DNA of 64,000 bases from the NCBI GenBank assembly GCA_017591395.1, contig WEDG01002880.1:1-64000 (forward strand), read 5' to 3'. The DNA is from Schistocephalus solidus (taxonomy: Eukaryota; Platyhelminthes; Cestoda; Diphyllobothriidea; Diphyllobothriidae). Shown here in pieces: positions 36,640 through 48,988 of the stretch. Every line of letters begins with the position of its first letter. The stretch's first letter is position 1. Both the position numbers and the translations under genes were made by a program. Below the pieces are notes generated by a model, which saw nothing but the letters and a program-made list of their open reading frames with translations, ran no database searches and was not told the origin of the DNA.

Positions 36640-38470
36640 CGAAGCCATGTAATCCAATAGACCCATACGCTGACTGAATGACCGAGGGAATGTGGCAGTT
36701 GAGACGAATTCAACACTTGTGTGTTTTTGCACCTGGCACTGATTCACCAGCCTTTATGCGATGGCTGCGCAATTGATCGATCAAGCCGATGTGATGGCGA
36801 GGAGGACCTGCCAAGATTGCGTCCACGTTGCTGGTGCTGAGAGATGTGGTGGTGGATGGCAGGACGTCGCAAGTGTTCTCAACGTTGGATGAAGTGGAGG
36901 AGTGGTAGTCCTCTCCGCAGGGGGTTGTGACGGAGGTGAGTTAAGTGGTGGTGGTGATGTTGGGCGATAGCGGGCCAATGCTCGTGTCATTTGTGAAGTC
37001 GGTAGGTGGAAATGTCATGTCGTTAGTTCTTTGAGTCTTACAAATGCTGCGAGGTCGATCCATGTACGAAGTATCCGTTTGTCATCGGGGACACTATAGG
37101 TGGGGTTGGATTTCACCGTTTTGTGTCACAGATGCTTGAAACTTCGGTGGCTTTAACAGTTGCGACCCGCTTGCTTCATAGACTACTGTTCCAGTTTCCA
37201 CTGCTCTCATTCAACCCGGTAGATCATGAGCGAGGTCCCCTGAGGTCGTTGGTTTAAAATGTAAGCTGTCAAGCGAGGTGCGCGGGCTGTATTTGTAGCT
37301 TCTCTGTTTTCCCTCATTTCGCTGAACACACATACCGCGGTCTCTTTTAAAGAGTCACTTGGGCCATTGCCTACTACCCATCCTAACGAGGTGGCTGCTC
37401 ATCCGTAGTTGCAGTTGCCTCAAAATGGCGTAAATGCTGAAGATTCTGATCCATTCCAGGACTTCGTTGTCGGGTATCCTGCCCTGCAACCTCTATTCCA
37501 TTCTTCTTAAATGACAACTGAGATGCATGTGACTGCTTTTCCTGAAGTCATTGACATATATGGCTCATGACTCCTCTCCGTACTGTAACGCTGTTAAAAC
37601 TACCGCCCTGAGGAGTCTAAATCCATAGCCATCCGAGACAGAGGCCTGCAGCCGACCGAATGACTGGTGGCATTTTAAAATCTGGAAATCCATTTCATTT
37701 TTCGTTCCTGGCTTAGAAAGCCAAACCTGTCCACCGATGTGGGTTGAGTTCCATTCATGTTGGAACTGAACGTAGGGCTTTGTTCCGGTGGTTTAGAGTG
37801 GTGCCTGACCACCGTTTTGTCCACTGTAATTGTCAGCATTAAGTTTGTGCTGCGTATGTTTATTTGTCTAGCTTCTTTAGTAGCGATATCAATTCCAGTA
37901 GTGAGTAATGAGGCGTACGTGGGAGGTGGGGCCAGTACACAGGCGTACTTCAGGTCTTTAGCCAGCCGAAGAATGCTTCTGAGACGGTTTCCCATTGTCC
38001 GTGACGCACGCCATCGTCCCATCGTGTGGCTGGCGCGCAGACATCTGAACTTCAGCCGAATTCTCTAGATTCCGTCGCAAGTCACGGCGTTGAAGGCTTT
38101 AATCAGATTAACACATGTATCCTAGAGGTTTTTTGTATACTTTCTAGCAACTTTCCTACAGTTGCCTGCCAGCAAATTTTATATGGATAGTGCGATGGCT
38201 CCATCGGAATACACATTGACTTTCCGGGAGAAGTCCTCGTTTAAGACAACGGTTACGACAATTGAGGAGTATGCGAGTAAAGATCTTTTAGCAATGTACA
38301 CGAGGGAGTTTTTTTCTGTGGTGGTGCCAGATCTGTCAGCTTCCTTCCACCTGTGTAATTGGATAAGTGTAACGTCCTCGAAGTCCTCTGTAACTTGTGC
38401 TTACCACCAGATTCCCTTAAGCATCGTTCTAAATTTGTCCATCAGCCGGGATCGCATAGGGCCCCGGTTA
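36640..38470 (-). pseudogene. RTE-type LINE relic with zinc-finger-like C-terminal tail
   Basis: Long decayed element read on the minus strand from 38470 to 36640. Blocks in order: GPYAIPADG, LMDKFRTMLKGIWW.AQVTED, RILLNCRNRCLKRGLLPESQ, IKAFNAV, YACVLAP, then the open frame 37675-38022 containing NLMLTITVDKTVVRHHSKPP and NMNGTQPTSVDRFGFLS. Next come HLSCHLRRM, IPDNEVLEW, SIYAILRQLQLRMSSHLVRM and VETGTVVYEASG. The end has GLIDQLRSHRIKAGESVPGA and SQRMGLLDYM, the remains of two C2H2-type fingers. This order is the common flatworm RTE-like LINE. There are many frameshifts and stops. The endonuclease part was not recognised above 38470. Confidence 0.78.
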
Positions 38471-40429
38471 TCTCCAGCTAAAGAGTTGGTGCCCTGCTCT
38501 GATTGTTTATAGAAGGGAATGTGGGAGATTCAGATCGATGCTTGCCGCCAGGTGAAAGAGGGCCTGTTGATGGCCACGCGTTAGATTATAGAATTCGACT
38601 GTGGTCGACTGGGAATTATTTCACTGAATAAAATACATCATCCGTTGACATGGTGTTCTCCCGTCAAATTAATGCATCCACTGGAAAAACATTATGACTT
38701 CAACTCGGATGCTGTTGAGGTAAATGAGACGGCCGGTTACGAAGACCACTATGAATACCACGGGCTTGCTATTCCGGTAACAATAATATTGCTCATCTTT
38801 TAAAAGTTGCTGACTCCATAAGGGCCAAATATGGTGGCTCTCTGATTGCTTCCACTGTCAAATCATAGAGTCACGACAGCCGCACACCATCCGCTGGTCT
38901 CACTCACATGGCCTTCAGGAGTCTTGGACAAATCGATCGTTCAAAGCTCTCACAGCGCTCCGCTTCGTACTCATGGATCTCAGCCCATTTTTTTCTTAAT
39001 CGATTGCGGTCTACTAACCACGACTTTTTAAAATGAAATTTGGTTAGTCACAATAAATTGATTTCACAGCTAGTTATTTTCAATAATTTAAATAATCTCA
39101 GATATATCCCCGCTTCAAATAAATCTTTATTCTCCATCAAAGAAAAATATATGGAAGCTCATAGTTAAACTTTGGGCAGACAACATGGAAGTAAGAAATC
39201 ATGTTTTAAAAGTCGAAATGTTGGCAAGCATACGTTCGCTTTTGATAAATTCGCTTCACAACATTGCTTTATATAGGAAAAGGGTCGATTAAATCATTTC
39301 AGTGATTAGAAAACTCAAGCAACGTTCATCGTAACACAGAAACGGGGTGCGGGACGAAGCGGCGGAAGAGGAGGCAATAAGTTCGTAGACAGTGAGATTC
39401 ATGTCTAGGGCGGGGGAAACTGATGGGTTTGGAGCATTGCACGCAAGTAATCGACCTTTTGCCACGAGGTTCTTCTGTACGCAGCAGACTGCTTTTTATG
39501 ACCTGATGGCAGCTGCGTCTGCCAACAGGCGCTGGCCAAGTGGCTTAGTTTTGTTTGGTGGGAACTTCGTTGGGGTTCACACAATGTCTGGAATCAACAG
39601 CGTATGCGAGAACAACGCCGCTTATGCTCCCAATCTTGTTTTTTCCAGTCAGGATGTTAGGTGTTTCCTTGTCCTTTTGGATAGGTGATGGCTCGTTAGC
39701 CCAGTATAACCTGGTCCACAGGAGCAAGTGAAAGAGTAAATGCACATTTGGGTCGTCTGAGATGACAATTAACCCTTACCTTCTCCATGTAAAATACGTT
39801 TAGCTGAGAATTCTACCCTGAAATTTTGTTTTTGGAAAGTTTCGCTTAACACACTGGTGAAGGCGTCATCTAAGGAATGTTCTCACCGCGTTACCTTGAA
39901 AGGGGATTTGATGAACTAAGTTTGCCTTACCATAGTCAGTTTGTCCAGTTCTTAGGGTCACATGACAATAATCTTTGCAATAAATCTGTCAGAATACCAA
40001 TTCGCGTGAAAAGGGTCTTGGATATTTCCAAGTGCCTACTTGATGCTGTCGGCTGAAAAAAATTTTCTAGCTGTTTGTGCCAAACAGCGGCCTAGGCTGC
40101 GTTTCTTCTGGAGTGCTACAAAACTGCCGAAGTTCTATGTTGTCCAAACCAGGCATTCATTCAATTGACGTTCCTTTAGATTCTATTTTCGTGCATTGCT
40201 CCCAGAAGGGTGTCGTAAAAATGAACTAACCTGCCGGTTCCACCTACAACGTGAACTTGCTCTATGGATGTGCTAGGTCTTCAGCATTAAAGAGGTAACT
40301 ACATCGGTTTCTGTGGTTGTGGTGGTGGCGGTAGCGGCAGTGGCAGCAGGAAATATGCTATCGACGCAGAGAGCGTACTGTCTTGGCGTATTGATCTGAT
40401 TTTCTAATGAAGTTCTCTAAGCACTGACT
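38471..40429. other. No gene recognised
   Basis: If the LINE relic were full length its endonuclease would lie at the low end of this stretch on the minus strand, but no motif is visible. An open frame of 98 codons at 39392-39688 (+) is unexplained. A short GGTGGC-type low-complexity patch lies at 40316-40350. Confidence 0.45.
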
Positions 40430-40985
40430 TGTTTTACTTCAACCCTATCCCATATAAAGGTCCCGGCATGATGAAAATTTATCGAAAGCAAACCTATGTC
40501 CACAAACCAAGCTTCTAGTAAATGTTTTCCTGCATAATATTCGTCAAGATGTCACCGGCTTCAGATGTTTTACGTGCGATACCGTTAAGTATTGTCTTAA
40601 GAGGAATACGAGTAATACAGCCTTTAGATAAGAAACATTATATCAACTTTTATGGTACCTCATATTTTGCATCTTCAGAAATAACATGAGACCAGATAAC
40701 TTACTGTCTGCACCATTGTCTGAGTACATCAAAACATGTGATGCTGATCCTAATACTCCGCAGACATCAGAGAACGGTTGTGTCAAAACCTGAAGCGTTA
40801 TAGACCAATTGGAGTTTTGCAAAGTATTGTTTAGTTCATATTCGAATAAACGGCCCAAAGCTTGGAAACCATCTCGCCAGTTAATAAACACTCTACTGTA
40901 GCTGGCTACTCCATAAACGAACTTCTTTGTCTCTTTGACGGGGAAAAGACTGCAAATTTCATCGGTGTGTCTCCTATTAGAAGCC
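40430..40985 (-). pseudogene. Ty3/gypsy-like LTR retrotransposon pol fragment
   Basis: The minus-strand open frame 40643-40987 reads FVYGVASYSRVFINW..QALGRLFEYE, then LQVLTQPFSDVCGVLGS and DNGADSKLSGLM. This matches the block between RT and RNase H of Ty3/gypsy pol (FLGL.SYYRRFI..F...A.PL..L, AF..LK..LT..PVL, DAS..G+GAVL). Further along, CRKTFTRSLV and FAFDKFSSCRDLYMG fit the TRRELLA..WAI..F..YL.G motif of RNase H in another frame. No LTRs were found. It is an old fragment. Confidence 0.5.
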
Positions 40986-43730
40986 AAAACACAAGTGAAT
41001 AGCTACCTTCAGCGATGAAGTTAGTCCTCTAGGTATAAAAGTAAAAGTCAGTCGACCTTTTCTGTGCTTTGTAGTCTGCCAGCATTCAGTACCACGCTCT
41101 TTGAGGTCTAAGTATTGAGTTGTTAAGCCGCCTTCCAGCCATACAGAAAACCTCCTGCCGATAATTTATCTTACCCCGGCAATGACTGCGCTCAATGTCG
41201 TGGGCCATAAAGTTGATTTGGAAAATTGCATGTGCGGCCAGTTAGAGATAACGAAAACGAAGTAACCGCGGTCGAATTGCGTGATTTGTATATTAAGTCT
41301 GGCACTTAAGGGCACGTTCGATTACGCAGGTGTGTCCAGACGGTTGTCTGAACCATGTAAACGGCAGCAAAAGTCAGCTAGGTGCTTGCAGACTTAGTCT
41401 TAACTGACTAGCTTCATCTCCAAGAATAATCTCTTATACCTATCCAGCGGTTACTCCAGACAAGCTTTGTGGCGTCACGCGCAGTCGGTGGCCTTCCATG
41501 CTGTGCCACCTACCGCCGACTTAAATATTTCGGTAAACTCTGCTACTGCGTCCATAAAGGCGAAATTCTAAATATTTGGATGCAGAAAGAAGAGATGAGA
41601 ACTGGAAAGATCTCTTCCTAACAGTCATGGTCCGAAAACTTATGATCCCTGTTATCAAATTTTGAACCAAACAAATGAAGGAATTTGGTATATTTAGCTT
41701 GATTTACCTCCAGGAAGGAGTTTCAATGTGTACTCAAGTTCAATCTAAATACTTTGGTACGAAATATTTCTGATCTTTGACTTATGCAATTTAAATCGCT
41801 CACTGTAGTCCCTATTCCCAACTTATACTCAATGGTTCGAGTTGACTCAATAATTATAATATTGCTAGTCCTTACGCTTAAACGTAGCAACTTACTTGTG
41901 CATGTATTTTGCAAACAACCTCGGTTTCAACCTACTTCAAACTTGGCTCATGGAAAAGGCTGAGACACTAAGTTAGTTAATGTCTCTACTTCATAAAAAT
42001 GATGTGATGCGGATTCGAAGAAGAAGCATTATGTAAGGCAAAAGTCACCTTAGTATTGAAATAGCACGGAAACTGTTTGCCCAAAGATGAGAAACCACCA
42101 CCAGGCTTCTGAAAATAGGGACATTTTTTATTATTACTGAAAAACTTCCTTTGACCACTTATAAATGCACGGGTTTCATAAAGTCCTGTGGTAGGCTTAA
42201 AACGGATCAAATTACGCTGTACGTTTACTAGACACACTCAATTGAAGCCATATGAAAGATTTACACTTGAGATTTTATCTTTGTGATGTCCCTTGAATAT
42301 CACGTGGATGTGGACGTTTGAAACTTTAAGATGAGAATTGAAGTAAGTATAAAAACAGAATAAGCACATGTATCACGTTAAAATGCTCTGTTTCAAAAAC
42401 AATTGTCATTTTGCCACAAATATTATCTGGAGATTGACATACACGGAAGGGTCATTTGTAGAGATCCGATGGCATGCACTATCAAAGATCGTTTCTACGA
42501 TTTCCGTTAACAAAGGAAAAATAAATGATTTTTTTGCTGCGAAATTCCCTATTTTTTGCTTATAACTTGAGCGGAAAAAAAGACGTGTATTTGCTGTGCA
42601 AGATTTGACAAATGTTGTTTTTCAAAATATAAAACAAATGCTAATCCTCATCTATTGAGCTAGGTGCATTCAGCCTGCGGTAGAAATTATTAAAAATAAA
42701 CAGTCCTGGTTTAGAAACACTAATTCGTTTTCTGAAGATAAGACTTTGCTTTGCTGCCACAAAAGGGTGTTGATAGATTACCTAATTCAATTAGATTGCT
42801 CAAAGTCATGTCAATATCCGTCCTAACCTAGGTGCACATTTCGATGTGTCTTCATAGGTTTTGCTTAAATCTTACTTATATAAAATAAAGTTTATTTGCA
42901 ATCGGAGGTAAATGAATTTCGTAGCTAGTACTTTTCAAATTGATCAAAGAGTTATAGGTTGAAAATCCCCTTTAAAATATACGCAGAAGTTCAAGTTCCA
43001 AATGCGCAAGTAACCTGTAGAATATCTAAAATGACCACACTACAAGGGTTCGGAATATATTTAAAGGTAAACTCTGAGGAACGATAGGAAAGCCTTGTTT
43101 AGTACAGCCAGACTTTAAGGTAAATTTACAAAATTCACTTTCCTCTTTCATCTACCTAGCAGGTTTATTGCGCTATATGAGTGGATTTGCAAAAATAAAT
43201 GAATAAGTTGGGTACATGTGAAAATTTCCACTTTTACGCCTATTGTATTCAGTTTTCTGACTAGAAGTAACAGTTATAGGTTAGATGTCACACTCATTCA
43301 ACACATAAGCTGGCATTATTTGACCTTAATGTTTTGAACATCTTAGTTTCCATGTTTTCTGTGAGGCAATGAAATCCGAATGAATTATGAGAGGCATTAG
43401 TTTAAATTTCGAATAGCTACCGTGTCCAGTAAATAAACCTCTATATTGCACATGAAAGGATGACTTGCATTTTGGGATGCGTAGCTTGAAATGTTTACCA
43501 CAAACTCTTTGTTTACGCAATCCAACAACAGAAACGGCTTATTGTGGTCAAAAGCAAGAATAATGCATTTTTTTGATGATAAGATAAATAAGGTTTTTGG
43601 TAAAACTCCATTAAAAGTGGGTGAAATATGCAGAAGGTAATTACGTCATAAAATTTGGTGAGCTTTTATGCAATTGCGCACGATTAGTAAATTTTAACTA
43701 AGGCACAGTGTTCATGAGAAAATATGAAGT
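40986..43730. other. No gene recognised
   Basis: The first several hundred bases may contain more of the gypsy relic but no motif is legible. The rest is anonymous AT-rich sequence. Confidence 0.45.
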
Positions 43731-44163
43731 CTGTCCGAGCACCGGGACAATTTGTTTCTTGTTTTGAGCTTTCAAACACCCACAGGAGTCCACATCAGAG
43801 ATAACAACAGCAACGAATAAAGGGTGACACTTATTGGGGTACAAGCCAATCAATGGTCACTGATGCAAGTCTGGAGGTGACTGCACAGGACTCGGTATGC
43901 CAGCACCTAATCGATCTATCGACAGATTGAATTCCCATCCGTGGACGAGGATTAAATCAATTCTCAGCTCGTCTTATTTCTGGCGTGGGCGATTATCTTG
44001 ACGGCTGCGAAGTCACCTCCAGACTGTCGCCAGTGATCATTTATTGGCTCGTATGCCCTGTAAATATCGCCCTTTCTTCGTTGCTGTTATTATCTTTAAC
44101 GATAAACTCCTATAGGAGTTTGCAAACTCAGCAAAATCGAACAATTGTCCCGGTGCTCGGACA
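43731..44163. mobile_element. Foldback/MITE-like element with long terminal inverted repeats
   Basis: The ends CTGTCCGAGCACCGGGACAA and its inverse flank a 433-base element. The arms (43731-43886 and 44005-44163) pair imperfectly over about 155 bases, roughly three quarters identical by eye, around a ~118-base centre. AAGT occurs directly outside both ends (43727-43730 and 44164-44167) and fits a 4 bp target-site duplication. There is no coding capacity, so any mobilising transposase must be elsewhere. Confidence 0.72.
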
Positions 44164-44224
44164 AAGTTTGTATTTTCACAGTCACTCTCCCTGGACTCGA
44201 ACTTGCTTATTCATTCATACACGA

Positions 44225-45477
44225 TGTTCAATTATAAAACGGCCTGGAAGCGTAGGACATTGACCTGACGTGCTGGGTGGGGGAAGCTGAAGATGGGGAC
44301 GGGAGGTTGTCAGCCAGTTAAGGTTACAGCGATCACTAGTCAAACCTGCTTACCATTGCATAACGCAGGACGGTAGTTAATCGTGTTTGGGAGGTGGGGG
44401 AGTAGAAAGACGGCCGAGGGTATGGAGTTATTTATGTCCTTGTTTCTCGTAGCAGTACGAGAAACATCACGTGATCCAACTGATTACACAGGTCTGGCTT
44501 TCGCCCTCGTATTTCAGAGGCTTTTGAAAAGCGCAGGAGATGCCCAGTCGTCACTCGAAGCAGGAATTTAACTGTGGTGTTTGGCTCCAATGCATAGCCA
44601 GGGTCCATCAAGCGCTGCGCACTCGAACTCCTGGCTACCTTCTTTTTCGCTCTTAGCAGACCAAGTAGTCAAAGGCAATTGCTTGCGCTCCATGGTTTTG
44701 CATTCGTAACTCAATGCAACCTCATATATACAGTTTGCTGTGGTTTGCATAGGCAGGATATATCCAACTGGTCTAAATGCAAAAGCCTACTTAGCGGTTA
44801 TGAGCAAAATGTAAGCGGTTGCGGACATCCGTTCAATCGTGCTTCGAATCCGTCACGCGGTTCACTGTGCAACACCGCCCTTGCTCCTGTTAAACTAATT
44901 AAAAACATCCTGCCTATGCAAACCGCATCAAACTGTATTTATGAGTTTGCATTGAATCACAAATGCGAAATCATGGAGTGCAAGCAATCGATTTTGCCAA
45001 CTTGGTCTGCTAAAAGCGAAAAAGAAGGTAGCCAGGAGTTCGAGTACGCAGCGCTTGATGGACACTGGCTATGCATTGGAGCCAAAGACCACAGTTAATT
45101 CCTGCTTCGATGACGACTGGGCGTCTCTTGCGCTTTTCAAAAGCCTCTGAAATACGAAGGCGAAAGCCAGACCTGTGTAATCATTTGGAACACGTGATGT
45201 ACCTTGTACTGCTACGAGAAACAAGGACAGAAATAACTCCATGCCCTCTGACATCTTTCTACTCCCCTACCTCCCCCCACCTCCCCAACACGATTAACTA
45301 CCGTCCTTGGTTATGCAATGGTAAGCAGGTTTGACTAGTGATCGCTGTAACCTTAACTGGCTGACAACCTCCCGTCCCCATCTTCATCTCCCCACCCCCC
45401 CAGCACGTCAGGTCAATGTCAAGCGCTTTCATTTACCCATCATTTATCATCCCTCCAGGCCATTTTATAATTGAACA
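44225..45477. repeat. Large imperfect palindrome (inverted repeat arms ~535 and ~571 bp)
   Basis: Left arm 44225-44759 and right arm 44907-45477 are reverse complements at roughly 90% by eye, with an insertion of about 30-40 bases near the outer end of the right arm. The spacer (44760-44906) is about 147 bases. Mirror open frames of 62 and 61 codons in the arms (44383-44571 plus, 45069-45254 minus) are copies of each other and match nothing known. The structure starts only 61 bases after the foldback element at 43731-44163. No target duplication was found. Confidence 0.88.
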
Positions 45478-45483
45478 CTGTGT

Positions 45484-47779
45484 CGAATTTAGTACGTACT
45501 GACTGTGCGTAGTTGGCAAAAAGGTCACGAACTTTTATGACGAAATTAAATTCTGCCTATTTAGGCACACCTGCCTTCCTAGAGTTTATTACGGGAAAAC
45601 GAAATGTTCGTTTTGTACTCCGAAAGGGTTTTATTACCGATTTATGTGCTTTCCAATAACATGTTCCTTTATATTGGGCGACGGCCAGTGATAGAAAAAA
45701 ACCCAAATGCTTTTCAAATGCATGCCCAAGGAGATGGTTAGGCTTCGTTAGAAACATGTCTGTTTACTACCAGATTTGAAATGCTGCGGTTGACGAAAAG
45801 ATATGAGCTATGCAGCTACACAGTTTGGGAATGCTCTTTTTGGGTCGCAACTTCGTAGAAAAGTATTTTAAAAAGTGAACCCTGTTTCCTTTGAAAAAGT
45901 GCCAAGAAATCTATTGACATTCCATTTAACTAGGTTTTTTGTTAATCAAAGTACGGGAAATGGGCTAGCTAGAGCATTAAGATGTTATAGTTTTTTTTAA
46001 TTCTAAAGAAAAATATCAAAAAACAACTTTGTGAACTTATCAATTTTTTCCTGTTGCTTGGAGAAAATTAGCTATCGCAGCCTGCACGCGTTCATCTGTT
46101 TCGTAACAAGAACCTTGAACGCGCATATGTAATTTAATTCCTGAAAACCAAATTAATAATTATAACCAGCATTTTTCTATGTTACCATGCAATTCATATA
46201 AGGAAAGCTTAGTTAAGTTGCACTTAATTCAACTAAAGGAATATAATAGGGTAGGGGTCTAAAAACATAAATGGATAGTAGTAAATTATTTCCATACGCC
46301 CAGATTGCGGGATGGCTCTGTTCAGCAAGCATAACAATGTTTGCCATCCAGAGAAACAGCAATTTGTCATATGAATGTCAGTTTGCCTCTATTTAAACTG
46401 ACAGAATGCTCGTTTCCTTACCCTGGCGCGCGGTTATATTATTTCGCTAAGACATTATTAATCGATTAAAATTATGCAAATAAAAAACTATTATATACTG
46501 TCAACTCTTTTTAAAAAGAAATTTTTTATTTTGATAATTTTCATACTAAAACAGTAAGCGTAGAAATAGGTTAAACTGAACAAGAAAAAATTTACAATGC
46601 TGCAAAAATAAATCCAAGCAGAATATTCATTGCATCTACGTACTGAACGTAACCTAGGATGCTTCGTGTTGTAGCTGTGCAAGTTATTCAAAATCCCCTA
46701 CCCTAACACCGACAATTTTAGTTTTAAACGCTCTCTATTTTAAATCTTGCCCGATGATGTACATAGGATATCAATGGAAGTAGCCATTGACAGTGGGGCA
46801 GACCCTTAGTCCTCATTTAATCCTCCCGTACCTCTCTATGTATATTTTATTTCCCTGGAAATTTTCAAAAAAAACATTTCTTTCGTTTTACTTTATCTTT
46901 CGAATGTACTTCACTGCGGGTAATGATGACTCACATGGATGAAGATTTACACTTCAATTTTCTTGAGAAATGTCCGAAAATATGCATTTTTCAACCGGTT
47001 TTAGGTCTTAAAAAATCTGTTTGTTTTCGGTTCCATTTCGCACATGTTGTGCCATGTCTTCTTCCTGTCTCTCTCTCTCTATATTATGATCGAATATATT
47101 TGCATCTAAATTATTTGTAACCGCATATTTTATGCTAGTTCTCGACTCATTTGCTTCTTTGTGATTCCATTCGTTCATGCACCTCAAGGTCACTCTGTAT
47201 GCTAAACCGGAAGTGGTCGTAAGAAAATTAGTTCTGAAAACCTTACACGTGTTTTGAACTTACACGTAACAAGGTGCACAATTGAGCATTTTCTTAGGAA
47301 ACAGCATATGACATTTCCATTATTACGTTCCTATACTTATATAAAAATCGACATTCTGTCTATCTTTGTTTTCCCGATACTGAGCATTTGGTTACTTTGG
47401 ATTGCGTTTTTGTTTTGAGCCTGTACTGCAGGGCCGTTGTACAATATTTCAATAGAACAGTCGTTCAGATCCCACTGCCAGCTATAAATCACTTCTGAAG
47501 CCATAGCTTGATCTTAGGGTTATAATTAGATTTCATAAGGATACTAAGTGCCTAAATAAAATTTATGTTTACTAGGATCCCAGTCGATGGAATTATTTAC
47601 GAAATGAAAGCGAAATTTTAACATTTGCATTCTGGTGAGCAGGACAGTATTGCATCCTATACACCAAAATTGCTGTAATTGTACTGTTGACCCTCTCGAA
47701 CTGCTGATAAACGTGAAAATGGGAGTTCCAGGAAGTAGGTGAAAAGAAGTAGACGTGGTCGCTAGAACAAGAACGTTTT
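45484..47779. other. No gene recognised
   Basis: AT-rich spacer with a short (CT)n run near 47070. The upstream limit of the PLE relic at 47780 is uncertain and may extend back to about 47550. Confidence 0.45.
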
Positions 47780-48142
47780 TTGTCTTACATTTTATATTTG
47801 CAAATACACCCATTATCAGGGGCAGCATAGGATACAGGCCTAAAATTTCTGACCAGCACGTTTGACACCATGTTCTACTTGTCAACAAATTTCTCGCAGA
47901 AACGGAAAAAGATAAGTCTCCTACCAAATTAGGTAACGTATCTTTTAGTTTAAAGTACGTCTTCAATTCTATCCCCCGGGATCTGGCAGTTGAGACCATT
48001 GACCTACTCATTTGAATAAACTATTATGAAAAATGTTTCGAATCGGACTTTCCGAAGTCCTTCAGCCCTGGAAATTCAGTCTCAGAACTTACTTCACTTC
48101 GGCGGAACAACCTCCATGCAGGCGAAGGGAAATATGTGTTCA
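47780..48142 (+). pseudogene. Penelope-like element reverse transcriptase relic (older family)
   Basis: The plus strand, across frames, reads LKFLTSTFDTMFYLSTNFSQ and ISLLPN, then YVFNSIPRDLAVETIDLLI, then PWKFSLRTYFTSAEQ. These match the PLE blocks KFLT..S.T.V..S.QFL, SIP.DLA.ETI.LLL and LKF.LRTYFTF. Stops and frameshifts interrupt it. It differs from the PLE at 48602-51389, so it is an independent, older insertion. The 155-codon minus-strand frame at 47544-48011 is a shadow of this relic. Confidence 0.6.
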
Positions 48143-48185
48143 TTTGACACGGCGGTCTCTGTGGGATTCAAATTCACGCCAAGAT
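48143..48185 (-). repeat. Fragment of the tRNA-containing repeat
   Basis: TTTGACACGGCGGTCTCTGT followed by GGGATTCAAATTCACGCCA matches the tail and T-arm end of the repeat. It lies at the downstream limit of the older PLE relic. Confidence 0.45.
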
Positions 48186-48587
48186 CTTCATGCATGTATT
48201 TCGCCTTGCTTTGGTGGCGTCTATGCTACCCTATGCTCAGCATCCGGTAAAAAAGGAATCAAAATGGATTGTGAGCCCTGTAGTTAAATCGAGTAAAGGA
48301 ATTGCCTCGATTTCAAAATGTTATTACTTTTAAATTTTACTAATAACTAAATTCCTAACCCTTCCGGAAAAGACCAATTTAACTACCTATATTTCAAATT
48401 TTTTGTGGAATATTCTAATTGTACAATGTCGTTGAGAACATAAAAACAACTTAGAATGGATTTGAGCTGCCCATAGAAACATACACAAAACTGTTCGCGT
48501 ACCTTCGCATATGTTTGGTATGGGATTAATTCGTGCTTTTTTGTCAGACTTTTTAAGTGTACTTATTTAGGTGATTAAAATCATAAT

Positions 48588-48601
48588 ATATATATATATA
48601 T
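48588..48601. repeat. (TA)n at the left edge of the PLE composite
   Basis: A TA dinucleotide run directly abuts the outer end of the left PLE arm. A similar TATATATATTATA lies at about 51433-51445 beyond the right arm, suggesting insertion into a TA-rich site. Confidence 0.7.
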
Positions 48602-48630
48602 GAAAAATGCTTTTCGGGAAATGGAGTTTT

Positions 48631-48682
48631 ACTCGTAAATTTTCAAGTTGGTGACACCAACCCGTCGTCAGACAAAATGAAC
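48631..48682 (-). ncRNA. Hammerhead-ribozyme-like motif in the left PLE copy
   Basis: On the minus strand CTGACGA is followed by a GTTGG/CCAAC hairpin with a 5-base loop and by GAAA, then AATTT and ACGAG. The flanking TTTTGT pairs with ACGAG to give stem I (with wobbles). It mirrors the right-copy motif at 51311-51364. Confidence 0.5.
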
Positions 48683-48988
48683 AGAGGAGAAAGTGAAGTG
48701 GCGTGACAGGACAGATGGTGACAAACAAACAGCTGGTGTGAGTGGGTGGTGGGTGGACCAATAATCGGGGCATGTTTTGGGACGGGGGAGGTGTGGAGAG
48801 AACAATTACATTGGCTTGTTTGGGAGGGGGAGGTGGGCGGCGAGTAACTACGGCCGGCTAGATTATAGATCATGGTTCCGGGTTGGATTTAGGGGTCACT
48901 GCGTCGGTTGGAGGTGTCGGAATGTTTAATTGCGGTTCACCATATGTGAGGTGGGGTTGGCGACAAGTGAGCTTAAAAGCCGCAAGGA

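Noticed and set aside
40316..40350. GGTGGC-rich patch
   Set aside because: Short low-complexity sequence with no further meaning.
47544..48011. 155-codon minus-strand frame
   Set aside because: Lies antisense to a recognisable PLE reverse transcriptase relic and has no motifs of its own.
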